From: Tachypleus tridentatus
Lineage: Eukaryota; Arthropoda; Merostomata; Xiphosura; Limulidae
Reading direction: 5' to 3'
Length of the DNA: 64,000 bases
Assembly: GCF_004210375.1 (NCBI RefSeq)
Contig: NC_134827.1
Coordinates: forward strand, 103,153,285 to 103,217,284
Shown: in pieces, positions 24,101 through 39,100 of the stretch
Position numbering within the stretch: the stretch's first letter is position 1
Layout: every line of letters starts with the position of its first letter
Position numbers and translations under genes: made by a program
Notes under the pieces: model-generated
What the model was told of the DNA's origin: nothing
Database searches by the model: none
What the model saw: the letters and a program-made list of their open reading frames with translations, nothing else

Positions 24101-27100
24101 TGATCATAACTAGTATAATGAAACATACTTTCTTCCTGTGTAGTCCACACAGACACTGATCATAACTAGTATAATGAAACATACTTTCTTCCTGTGTAGT
24201 CCACACAGACACTGATCATAACTAGTATAATGAAACATACTTTCTTCCTGTGTAGTCCACACAGACACTGATCATAACCAGTATAATGAAACATACTTTC
24301 TTCCTGTGTAGTCCACACAGACACTGATCATAACTAGTATAATGAAACATACTTTCTTCCTGTGTAGTCCACACAGACACTGATCATAACTAGTATAATG
24401 AAACATACTTTCTTCCTGTGTAGTCCACACAGACACTGATCATAACTAGTATAATGAAACATACTTTCTTCCTGTGTAGTCCACACAGACACTGATCATA
24501 ACCAGTATAATGAAACATACTTTCTTCCTGTGTAGTCCACACAGACACTGATCATAACTAGTATAATGAAACATACTTTCTTCCTGTGTAGTCCACACAG
24601 ACACTGATCATAACTAGTATAATGAAACATACTTTCTTCCTGTGTAGTCCACACAGACACTGATCATAACTAGTATAATGAAACATACTTTCTTCCTGTG
24701 TAGTCCACACAGACACTGATCATAACTAGTATAATGAAACATACTTTCTTCCTGTGTAGTCCACACAGACACTGATCATAACTAGTATAATGAAACATAC
24801 TTTCTTCCTGTGTAGTCCACACAGACACTGATCATAACTAGTATAATGAAACATACTTTCTTCCTGTGTAGTCCACACAGACACTGATCATAACTAGTAT
24901 AATGAAACATACTTTCTTCCTGTGTAGTCCACACAGACACTGATCATAACTAGTATAATGAAACATACTTTCTTCCTGTGTAGTCCACACAGACACTGAT
25001 CATAACTAGTATAATGAAACATACTTTCTTCCTGTGTAGTCCACACAGACACTGATCATAACTAGTATAATGAAACATACTTTCTTCCTGTGTAGTCCAC
25101 ACAGACACTGATCATAACTAGTATAATGAAACATACTTTCTTCCTGTGTAGTCCACACAGACACTGATCATAACTAGTATAATGAAACATACTTTCTTCC
25201 TGTGTAGTCCACACAGACACTGATCATAACTAGTATAATGAAACATACTTTCTTCCTGTGTAGTCCACACAGACACTGATCATAACCAGTATAATGAAAC
25301 ATACTTTCTTCCTGTGTAGTCCACACAGACACTGATCATAACTAGTATAATGAAACATACTTTCTTCCTGTGTAGTCCACACAGACACTGATCATAACTA
25401 GTATAATGAAACATACTTTCTTCCTGTGTAGTCCACACAGACACTGATCATAACTAGTATAATGAAACATACTTTCTTCCTGTGTAGTCCACACAGACAC
25501 TGATCATAACTAGTATAATGAAACATACTTTCTTCCTGTGTAGTCCACACAGACACTGATCATAACTAGTATAATGAAACATACTTTCTTCCTGTGTAGT
25601 CCACACAGACACTGATCATAACTAGTATAATGAAACATACTTTCTTCCTGTGTAGTCCACACAGACACTGATCATAACTAGTATAATGAAACATACTTTC
25701 TTCCTGTGTAGTCCACACAGACACTGATCATAACCAGTATAATGAAACATACTTTCTTCCTGTGTAGTCCACACAGACACTGATCATAACTAGTATAATG
25801 AAACATACTTTCTTCCTGTGTAGTCCACACAGACACTGATCATAACTAGTATAATGAAACATACTTTCTTCCTGTGTAGTCCACACAGACACTGATCATA
25901 ACTAGTATAATGAAACATACTTTCTTCCTGTGTAGTCCACACAGACACTGATCATAACTAGTATAATGAAACATACTTTCTTCCTGTGTAGTCCACACAG
26001 ACACTGATCATAACTAGTATAATGAAACATACTTTCTTCCTGTGTAGTCCACACAGACACTGATCATAACTAGTATAATGAAACATACTTTCTTCCTGTG
26101 TAGTCCACACAGACACTGATCATAACTAGTATAATGAAACATACTTTCTTCCTGTGTAGTCCACACAGACACTGATCATAACTAGTATAATGAAACATAC
26201 TTTCTTCCTGTGTAGTCCACACAGACACTGATCATAACTAGTATAATGAAACATACTTTCTTCCTGTGTAGTCCACACAGACACTGATCATAACTAGTAT
26301 AATGAAACATACTTTCTTCCTGTGTAGTCCACACAGACACTGATCATAACTAGTATAATGAAACATACTTTCTTCCTGTGTAGTCCACACAGACACTGAT
26401 CATAACTAGTATAATGAAACATACTTTCTTCCTGTGTAGTCCACACAGACACTGATCATAACCAGTATAATGAAACATACTTTCTTCCTGTGTAGTCCAC
26501 ACAGACACTGATCATAACCAGTATAATGAAACATACTTTCTTCCTGTGTAGTCCACACAGACACTGATCATAACTAGTATAATGAAACATACTTTCTTCC
26601 TGTGTAGTCCACACAGACACTGATCATAACTAGTATAATGAAACATACTTTCTTCCTGTGTAGTCCACACAGACACTGATCATAACTAGTATAATGAAAC
26701 ATACTTTCTTCCTGTGTAGTCCACACAGACACTGATCATAACTAGTATAATGAAACATACTTTCTTCCTGTGTAGTCCACACAGACACTGATCATAACTA
26801 GTATAATGAAACATACTTTCTTCCTGTGTAGTCCACACAGACACTGATCATAACTAGTATAATGAAACATACTTTCTTCCTGTGTAGTCCACACAGACAC
26901 TGATCATAACTAGTATAATGAAACATACTTTCTTCCTGTGTAGTCCACACAGACACTGATCATAACTAGTATAATGAAACATACTTTCTTCCTGTGTAGT
27001 CCACACAGACACTGATCATAACCAGTATAATGAAACATACTTTCTTCCTGTGTAGTCCACACAGACACTGATCATAACTAGTATAATGAAACATACTTTC

Positions 27101-30100
27101 TTCCTGTGTAGTCCACACAGACACTGATCATAACCAGTATAATGAAACATACTTTCTTCCTGTGTAGTCCACACAGACACTGATCATAACTAGTATAATG
27201 AAACATACTTTCTTCCTGTGTAGTCCACACAGACACTGATCATAACTAGTATAATGAAACATACTTTCTTCCTGTGTAGTCCACACAGACACTGATCATA
27301 ACTAGTATAATGAAACATACTTTCTTCCTGTGTAGTCCACACAGACACTGATCATAACTAGTATAATGAAACATACTTTCTTCCTGTGTAGTCCACACAG
27401 ACACTGATCATAACTAGTATAATGAAACATACTTTCTTCCTGTGTAGTCCACACAGACACTGATCATAACTAGTATAATGAAACATACTTTCTTCCTGTG
27501 TAGTCCACACAGACACTGATCATAACCAGTATAATGAAACATACTTTCTTCCTGTGTAGTCCACACAGACACTGATCATAACTAGTATAATGAAACATAC
27601 TTTCTTCCTGTGTAGTCCACACAGACACTGATCATAACTAGTATAATGAAACATACTTTCTTCCTGTGTAGTCCACACAGACACTGATCATAACTAGTAT
27701 AATGAAACATACTTTCTTCCTGTGTAGTCCACACAGACACTGATCATAACTAGTATAATGAAACATACTTTCTTCCTGTGTAGTCCACACAGACACTGAT
27801 CATAACTAGTATAATGAAACATACTTTCTTCCTGTGTAGTCCACACAGACACTGATCATAACTAGTATAATGAAACATACTTTCTTCCTGTGTAGTCCAC
27901 ACAGACACTGATCATAACTAGTATAATGAAACATACTTTCTTCCTGTGTAGTCCACACAGACACTGATCATAACCAGTATAATGAAACATACTTTCTTCC
28001 TGTGTAGTCCACACAGACACTGATCATAACCAGTATAATGAAACATACTTTCTTCCTGTGTAGTCCACACAGACACTGATCATAACTAGTATAATGAAAC
28101 ATACTTTCTTCCTGTGTAGTCCACACAGACACTGATCATAACTAGTATAATGAAACATACTTTCTTCCTGTGTAGTCCACACAGACACTGATCATAACTA
28201 GTATAATGAAACATACTTTCTTCCTGTGTAGTCCACACAGACACTGATCATAACTAGTATAATGAAACATACTTTCTTCCTGTGTAGTCCACACAGACAC
28301 TGATCATAACTAGTATAATGAAACATACTTTCTTCCTGTGTAGTCCACACAGACACTGATCATAACTAGTATAATGAAACATACTTTCTTCCTGTGTAGT
28401 CCACACAGACACTGATCATAACTAGTATAATGAAACATACTTTCTTCCTGTGTAGTCCACACAGACACTGATCATAACCAGTATAATGAAACATACTTTC
28501 TTCCTGTGTAGTCCACACAGACACTGATCATAACTAGTATAATGAAACATACTTTCTTCCTGTGTAGTCCACACAGACACTGATCATAACCAGTATAATG
28601 AAACATACTTTCTTCCTGTGTAGTCCACACAGACACTGATCATAACTAGTATAATGAAACATACTTTCTTCCTGTGTAGTCCACACAGACACTGATCATA
28701 ACCAGTATAATGAAACATACTTTCTTCCTGTGTAGTCCACACAGACACTGATCATAACTAGTATAATGAAACATACTTTCTTCCTGTGTAGTCCACACAG
28801 ACACTGATCATAACTAGTATAATGAAACATACTTTCTTCCTGTGTAGTCCACACAGACACTGATCATAACTAGTATAATGAAACATACTTTCTTCCTGTG
28901 TAGTCCACACAGACACTGATCATAACTAGTATAATGAAACATACTTTCTTCCTGTGTAGTCCACACAGACACTGATCATAACTAGTATAATGAAACATAC
29001 TTTCTTCCTGTGTAGTCCACACAGACACTGATCATAACTAGTATAATGAAACATACTTTCTTCCTGTGTAGTCCACACAGACACTGATCATAACTAGTAT
29101 AATGAAACATACTTTCTTCCTGTGTAGTCCACACAGACACTGATCATAACTAGTATAATGAAACATACTTTCTTCCTGTGTAGTCCACACAGACACTGAT
29201 CATAACTAGTATAATGAAACATACTTTCTTCCTGTGTAGTCCACACAGACACTGATCATAACTAGTATAATGAAACATACTTTCTTCCTGTGTAGTCCAC
29301 ACAGACACTGATCATAACTAGTATAATGAAACATACTTTCTTCCTGTGTAGTCCACACAGACACTGATCATAACTAGTATAATGAAACATACTTTCTTCC
29401 TGTGTAGTCCACACAGACACTGATCATAACTAGTATAATGAAACATACTTTCTTCCTGTGTAGTCCACACAGACACTGATCATAACTAGTATAATGAAAC
29501 ATACTTTCTTCCTGTGTAGTCCACACAGACACTGATCATAACTAGTATAATGAAACATACTTTCTTCCTGTGTAGTCCACACAGACACTGATCATAACTA
29601 GTATAATGAAACATACTTTCTTCCTGTGTAGTCCACACAGACACTGATCATAACTAGTATAATGAAACATACTTTCTTCCTGTGTAGTCCACACAGACAC
29701 TGATCATAACTAGTATAATGAAACATACTTTCTTCCTGTGTAGTCCACACAGACACTGATCATAACTAGTATAATGAAACATACTTTCTTCCTGTGTAGT
29801 CCACACAGACACTGATCATAACTAGTATAATGAAACATACTTTCTTCCTGTGTAGTCCACACAGACACTGATCATAACTAGTATAATGAAACATACTTTC
29901 TTCCTGTGTAGTCCACACAGACACTGATCATAACTAGTATAATGAAACATACTTTCTTCCTGTGTAGTCCACACAGACACTGATCATAACTAGTATAATG
30001 AAACATACTTTCTTCCTGTGTAGTCCACACAGACACTGATCATAACCAGTATAATGAAACATACTTTCTTCCTGTGTAGTCCACACAGACACTGATCATA

Positions 30101-33100
30101 ACTAGTATAATGAAACATACTTTCTTCCTGTGTAGTCCACACAGACACTGATCATAACTAGTATAATGAAACATACTTTCTTCCTGTGTAGTCCACACAG
30201 ACACTGATCATAACCAGTATAATGAAACATACTTTCTTCCTGTGTAGTCCACACAGACACTGATCATAACTAGTATAATGAAACATACTTTCTTCCTGTG
30301 TAGTCCACACAGACACTGATCATAACTAGTATAATGAAACATACTTTCTTCCTGTGTAGTCCACACAGACACTGATCATAACCAGTATAATGAAACATAC
30401 TTTCTTCCTGTGTAGTCCACACAGACACTGATCATAACTAGTATAATGAAACATACTTTCTTCCTGTGTAGTCCACACAGACACTGATCATAACTAGTAT
30501 AATGAAACATACTTTCTTCCTGTGTAGTCCACACAGACACTGATCATAACTAGTATAATGAAACATACTTTCTTCCTGTGTAGTCCACACAGACACTGAT
30601 CATAACTAGTATAATGAAACATACTTTCTTCCTGTGTAGTCCACACAGACACTGATCATAACTAGTATAATGAAACATACTTTCTTCCTGTGTAGTCCAC
30701 ACAGACACTGATCATAACTAGTATAATGAAACATACTTTCTTCCTGTGTAGTCCACACAGACACTGATCATAACTAGTATAATGAAACATACTTTCTTCC
30801 TGTGTAGTCCACACAGACACTGATCATAACTAGTATAATGAAACATACTTTCTTCCTGTGTAGTCCACACAGACACTGATCATAACTAGTATAATGAAAC
30901 ATACTTTCTTCCTGTGTAGTCCACACAGACACTGATCATAACTAGTATAATGAAACATACTTTCTTCCTGTGTAGTCCACACAGACACTGATCATAACTA
31001 GTATAATGAAACATACTTTCTTCCTGTGTAGTCCACACAGACACTGATCATAACTAGTATAATGAAACATACTTTCTTCCTGTGTAGTCCACACAGACAC
31101 TGATCATAACTAGTATAATGAAACATACTTTCTTCCTGTGTAGTCCACACAGACACTGATCATAACCAGTATAATGAAACATACTTTCTTCCTGTGTAGT
31201 CCACACAGACACTGATCATAACTAGTATAATGAAACATACTTTCTTCCTGTGTAGTCCACACAGACACTGATCATAACTAGTATAATGAAACATACTTTC
31301 TTCCTGTGTAGTCCACACAGACACTGATCATAACTAGTATAATGAAACATACTTTCTTCCTGTGTAGTCCACACAGACACTGATCATAACTAGTATAATG
31401 AAACATACTTTCTTCCTGTGTAGTCCACACAGACACTGATCATAACCAGTATAATGAAACATACTTTCTTCCTGTGTAGTCCACACAGACACTGATCATA
31501 ACCAGTATAATGAAACATACTTTCTTCCTGTGTAGTCCACACAGACACTGATCATAACTATAATGAAACATACTTTCTTCCTGTGTAGTCCACACAGACA
31601 CTGATCATAACTAGTATAATGAAACATACTTTCTTCCTGTGTAGTCCACACAGACACTGATCATAACCAGTATAATGAAACATACTTTCTTCCTGTGTAG
31701 TCCACACAGACACTGATCATAACTAGTATAATGAAACATACTTTCTTCCTGTGTAGTCCACACAGACACTGATCATAACTAGTATAATGAAACATACTTT
31801 CTTCCTGTGTAGTCCACACAGACACTGATCATAACTAGTATAATGAAACATACTTTCTTCCTGTGTAGTCCACACAGACACTGATCATAACTAGTATAAT
31901 GAAACATACTTTCTTCCTGTGTAGTCCACACAGACACTGATCATAACTAGTATAATGAAACATACTTTCTTCCTGTGTAGTCCACACAGACACTGATCAT
32001 AACTAGTATAATGAAACATACTTTCTTCCTGTGTAGTCCACACAGACACTGATCATAACTAGTATAATGAAACATACTTTCTTCCTGTGTAGTCCACACA
32101 GACACTGATCATAACTAGTATAATGAAACATACTTTCTTCCTGTGTAGTCCACACAGACACTGATCATAACTAGTATAATGAAACATACTTTCTTCCTGT
32201 GTAGTCCACACAGACACTGATCATAACTAGTATAATGAAACATACTTTCTTCCTGTGTAGTCCACACAGACACTGATCATAACTAGTATAATGAAACATA
32301 CTTTCTTCCTGTGTAGTCCACACAGACACTGATCATAACTAGTATAATGAAACATACTTTCTTCCTGTGTAGTCCACACAGACACTGATCATAACTAGTA
32401 TAATGAAACATACTTTCTTCCTGTGTAGTCCACACAGACACTGATCATAACTAGTATAATGAAACATACTTTCTTCCTGTGTAGTCCACACAGACACTGA
32501 TCATAACTAGTATAATGAAACATACTTTCTTCCTGTGTAGTCCACACAGACACTGATCATAACTAGTATAATGAAACATACTTTCTTCCTGTGTAGTCCA
32601 CACAGACACTGATCATAACTAGTATAATGAAACATACTTTCTTCCTGTGTAGTCCACACAGACACTGATCATAACTAGTATAATGAAACATACTTTCTTC
32701 CTGTGTAGTCCACACAGACACTGATCATAACTAGTATAATGAAACATACTTTCTTCCTGTGTAGTCCACACAGACACTGATCATAACTAGTATAATGAAA
32801 CATACTTTCTTCCTGTGTAGTCCACACAGACACTGATCATAACTAGTATAATGAAACATACTTTCTTCCTGTGTAGTCCACACAGACACTGATCATAACT
32901 AGTATAATGAAACATACTTTCTTCCTGTGTAGTCCACACAGACACTGATCATAACTAGTATAATGAAACATACTTTCTTCCTGTGTAGTCCACACAGACA
33001 CTGATCATAACTAGTATAATGAAACATACTTTCTTCCTGTGTAGTCCACACAGACACTGATCATAACTAGTATAATGAAACATACTTTCTTCCTGTGTAG

Positions 33101-36100
33101 TCCACACAGACACTGATCATAACTAGTATAATGAAACATACTTTCTTCCTGTGTAGTCCACACAGACACTGATCATAACTAGTATAATGAAACATACTTT
33201 CTTCCTGTGTAGTCCACACAGACACTGATCATAACCAGTATAATGAAACATACTTTCTTCCTGTGTAGTCCACACAGACACTGATCATAACTAGTATAAT
33301 GAAACATACTTTCTTCCTGTGTAGTCCACACAGACACTGATCATAACTAGTATAATGAAACATACTTTCTTCCTGTGTAGTCCACACAGACACTGATCAT
33401 AACTAGTATAATGAAACATACTTTCTTCCTGTGTAGTCCACACAGACACTGATCATAACTAGTATAATGAAACATACTTTCTTCCTGTGTAGTCCACACA
33501 GACACTGATCATAACTAGTATAATGAAACATACTTTCTTCCTGTGTAGTCCACACAGACACTGATCATAACTAGTATAATGAAACATACTTTCTTCCTGT
33601 GTAGTCCACACAGACACTGATCATAACTAGTATAATGAAACATACTTTCTTCCTGTGTAGTCCACACAGACACTGATCATAACTAGTATAATGAAACATA
33701 CTTTCTTCCTGTGTAGTCCACACAGACACTGATCATAACTAGTATAATGAAACATACTTTCTTCCTGTGTAGTCCACACAGACACTGATCATAACCAGTA
33801 TAATGAAACATACTTTCTTCCTGTGTAGTCCACACAGACACTGATCATAACTAGTATAATGAAACATACTTTCTTCCTGTGTAGTCCACACAGACACTGA
33901 TCATAACTAGTATAATGAAACATACTTTCTTCCTGTGTAGTCCACACAGACACTGATCATAACTAGTATAATGAAACATACTTTCTTCCTGTGTAGTCCA
34001 CACAGACACTGATCATAACCAGTATAATGAAACATACTTTCTTCCTGTGTAGTCCACACAGACACTGATCATAACTAGTATAATGAAACATACTTTCTTC
34101 CTGTGTAGTCCACACAGACACTGATCATAACTAGTATAATGAAACATACTTTCTTCCTGTGTAGTCCACACAGACACTGATCATAACTAGTATAATGAAA
34201 CATACTTTCTTCCTGTGTAGTCCACACAGACACTGATCATAACTAGTATAATGAAACATACTTTCTTCCTGTGTAGTCCACACAGACACTGATCATAACT
34301 AGTATAATGAAACATACTTTCTTCCTGTGTAGTCCACACAGACACTGATCATAACTAGTATAATGAAACATACTTTCTTCCTGTGTAGTCCACACAGACA
34401 CTGATCATAACCAGTATAATGAAACATACTTTCTTCCTGTGTAGTCCACACAGACACTGATCATAACTAGTATAATGAAACATACTTTCTTCCTGTGTAG
34501 TCCACACAGACACTGATCATAACCAGTATAATGAAACATACTTTCTTCCTGTGTAGTCCACACAGACACTGATCATAACTAGTATAATGAAACATACTTT
34601 CTTCCTGTGTAGTCCACACAGACACTGATCATAATAGTATAATGAAACATACTTTCTTCCTGTGTAGTCCACACAGACACTGATCATAACTAGTATAATG
34701 AAACATACTTTCTTCCTGTGTAGTCCACACAGACACTGATCATAACCAGTATAATGAAACATACTTTCTTCCTGTGTAGTCCACACAGACACTGATCATA
34801 ACCAGTATAATGAAACATACTTTCTTCCTGTGTAGTCCACACAGACACTGATCATAACTAGTATAATGAAACATACTTTCTTCCTGTGTAGTCCACACAG
34901 ACACTGATCATAACTAGTATAATGAAACATACTTTCTTCCTGTGTAGTCCACACAGACACTGATCATAACTAGTATAATGAAACATACTTTCTTCCTGTG
35001 TAGTCCACACAGACACTGATCATAACTAGTATAATGAAACATACTTTCTTCCTGTGTAGTCCACACAGACACTGATCATAACTAGTATAATGAAACATAC
35101 TTTCTTCCTGTGTAGTCCACACAGACACTGATCATAACTAGTATAATGAAACATACTTTCTTCCTGTGTAGTCCACACAGACACTGATCATAACTAGTAT
35201 AATGAAACATACTTTCTTCCTGTGTAGTCCACACAGACACTGATCATAACTAGTATAATGAAACATACTTTCTTCCTGTGTAGTCCACACAGACACTGAT
35301 CATAACTAGTATAATGAAACATACTTTCTTCCTGTGTAGTCCACACAGACACTGATCATAACTAGTATAATGAAACATACTTTCTTCCTGTGTAGTCCAC
35401 ACAGACACTGATCATAACCAGTATAATGAAACATACTTTCTTCCTGTGTAGTCCACACAGACACTGATCATAACTAGTATAATGAAACATACTTTCTTCC
35501 TGTGTAGTCCACACAGACACTGATCATAACCAGTATAATGAAACATACTTTCTTCCTGTGTAGTCCACACAGACACTGATCATAACTAGTATAATGAAAC
35601 ATACTTTCTTCCTGTGTAGTCCACACAGACACTGATCATAACTAGTATAATGAAACATACTTTCTTCCTGTGTAGTCCACACAGACACTGATCATAACCA
35701 GTATAATGAAACATACTTTCTTCCTGTGTAGTCCACACAGACACTGATCATAACTAGTATAATGAAACATACTTTCTTCCTGTGTAGTCCACACAGACAC
35801 TGATCATAACTAGTATAATGAAACATACTTTCTTCCTGTGTAGTCCACACAGACACTGATCATAACCAGTATAATGAAACATACTTTCTTCCTGTGTAGT
35901 CCACACAGACACTGATCATAACTAGTATAATGAAACATACTTTCTTCCTGTGTAGTCCACACAGACACTGATCATAACCAGTATAATGAAACATACTTTC
36001 TTCCTGTGTAGTCCACACAGACACTGATCATAACCAGTATAATGAAACATACTTTCTTCCTGTGTAGTCCACACAGACACTGATCATAACTAGTATAATG

Positions 36101-39100
36101 AAACATACTTTCTTCCTGTGTAGTCCACACAGACACTGATCATAACTAGTATAATGAAACATACTTTCTTCCTGTGTAGTCCACACAGACACTGATCATA
36201 ACCAGTATAATGAAACATACTTTCTTCCTGTGTAGTCCACACAGACACTGATCATAACTAGTATAATGAAACATACTTTCTTCCTGTGTAGTCCACACAG
36301 ACACTGATCATAACCAGTATAATGAAACATACTTTCTTCCTGTGTAGTCCACACAGACACTGATCATAACCAGTATAATGAAACATACTTTCTTCCTGTG
36401 TAGTCCACACAGACACTGATCATAACTAGTATAATGAAACATACTTTCTTCCTGTGTAGTCCACACAGACACTGATCATAACCAGTATAATGAAACATAC
36501 TTTCTTCCTGTGTAGTCCACACAGACACTGATCATAACTAGTATAATGAAACATACTTTCTTCCTGTGTAGTCCACACAGACACTGATCATAACTAGTAT
36601 AATGAAACATACTTTCTTCCTGTGTAGTCCACACAGACACTGATCATAACTAGTATAATGAAACATACTTTCTTCCTGTGTAGTCCACACAGACACTGAT
36701 CATAACTAGTATAATGAAACATACTTTCTTCCTGTGTAGTCCACACAGACACTGATCATAACTAGTATAATGAAACATACTTTCTTCCTGTGTAGTCCAC
36801 ACAGACACTGATCATAACTAGTATAATGAAACATACTTTCTTCCTGTGTAGTCCACACAGACACTGATCATAACCAGTATAATGAAACATACTTTCTTCC
36901 TGTGTAGTCCACACAGACACTGATCATAACTAGTATAATGAAACATACTTTCTTCCTGTGTAGTCCACACAGACACTGATCATAACTAGTATAATGAAAC
37001 ATACTTTCTTCCTGTGTAGTCCACACAGACACTGATCATAACTAGTATAATGAAACATACTTTCTTCCTGTGTAGTCCACACAGACACTGATCATAACCA
37101 GTATAATGAAACATACTTTCTTCCTGTGTAGTCCACACAGACACTGATCATAACTAGTATAATGAAACATACTTTCTTCCTGTGTAGTCCACACAGACAC
37201 TGATCATAACTAGTATAATGAAACATACTTTCTTCCTGTGTAGTCCACACAGACACTGATCATAACTAGTATAATGAAACATACTTTCTTCCTGTGTAGT
37301 CCACACAGACACTGATCATAACTAGTATAATGAAACATACTTTCTTCCTGTGTAGTCCACACAGACACTGATCATAACTAGTATAATGAAACATACTTTC
37401 TTCCTGTGTAGTCCACACAGACACTGATCATAACTAGTATAATGAAACATACTTTCTTCCTGTGTAGTCCACACAGACACTGATCATAACTAGTATAATG
37501 AAACATACTTTCTTCCTGTGTAGTCCACACAGACACTGATCATAACTAGTATAATGAAACATACTTTCTTCCTGTGTAGTCCACACAGACACTGATCATA
37601 ACTAGTATAATGAAACATACTTTCTTCCTGTGTAGTCCACACAGACACTGATCATAACCAGTATAATGAAACATACTTTCTTCCTGTGTAGTCCACACAG
37701 ACACTGATCATAACTAGTATAATGAAACATACTTTCTTCCTGTGTAGTCCACACAGACACTGATCATAACTAGTATAATGAAACATACTTTCTTCCTGTG
37801 TAGTCCACACAGACACTGATCATAACCAGTATAATGAAACATACTTTCTTCCTGTGTAGTCCACACAGACACTGATCATAACTAGTATAATGAAACATAC
37901 TTTCTTCCTGTGTAGTCCACACAGACACTGATCATAACTAGTATAATGAAACATACTTTCTTCCTGTGTAGTCCACACAGACACTGATCATAACCAGTAT
38001 AATGAAACATACTTTCTTCCTGTGTAGTCCACACAGACACTGATCATAACTAGTATAATGAAACATACTTTCTTCCTGTGTAGTCCACACAGACACTGAT
38101 CATAACTAGTATAATGAAACATACTTTCTTCCTGTGTAGTCCACACAGACACTGATCATAACCAGTATAATGAAACATACTTTCTTCCTGTGTAGTCCAC
38201 ACAGACACTGATCATAACTAGTATAATGAAACATACTTTCTTCCTGTGTAGTCCACACAGACACTGATCATAACTAGTATAATGAAACATACTTTCTTCC
38301 TGTGTAGTCCACACAGACACTGATCATAACCAGTATAATGAAACATACTTTCTTCCTGTGTAGTCCACACAGACACTGATCATAACTAGTATAATGAAAC
38401 ATACTTTCTTCCTGTGTAGTCCACACAGACACTGATCATAACTAGTATAATGAAACATACTTTCTTCCTGTGTAGTCCACACAGACACTGATCATAACTA
38501 GTATAATGAAACATACTTTCTTCCTGTGTAGTCCACACAGACACTGATCATAACTAGTATAATGAAACATACTTTCTTCCTGTGTAGTCCACACAGACAC
38601 TGATCATAACTAGTATAATGAAACATACTTTCTTCCTGTGTAGTCCACACAGACACTGATCATAACTAGTATAATGAAACATACTTTCTTCCTGTGTAGT
38701 CCACACAGACACTGATCATAACTAGTATAATGAAACATACTTTCTTCCTGTGTAGTCCACACAGACACTGATCATAACTAGTATAATGAAACATACTTTC
38801 TTCCTGTGTAGTCCACACAGACACTGATCATAACTAGTATAATGAAACATACTTTCTTCCTGTGTAGTCCACACAGACACTGATCATAACTAGTATAATG
38901 AAACATACTTTCTTCCTGTGTAGTCCACACAGACACTGATCATAACTAGTATAATGAAACATACTTTCTTCCTGTGTAGTCCACACAGACACTGATCATA
39001 ACTAGTATAATGAAACATACTTTCTTCCTGTGTAGTCCACACAGACACTGATCATAACTAGTATAATGAAACATACTTTCTTCCTGTGTAGTCCACACAG

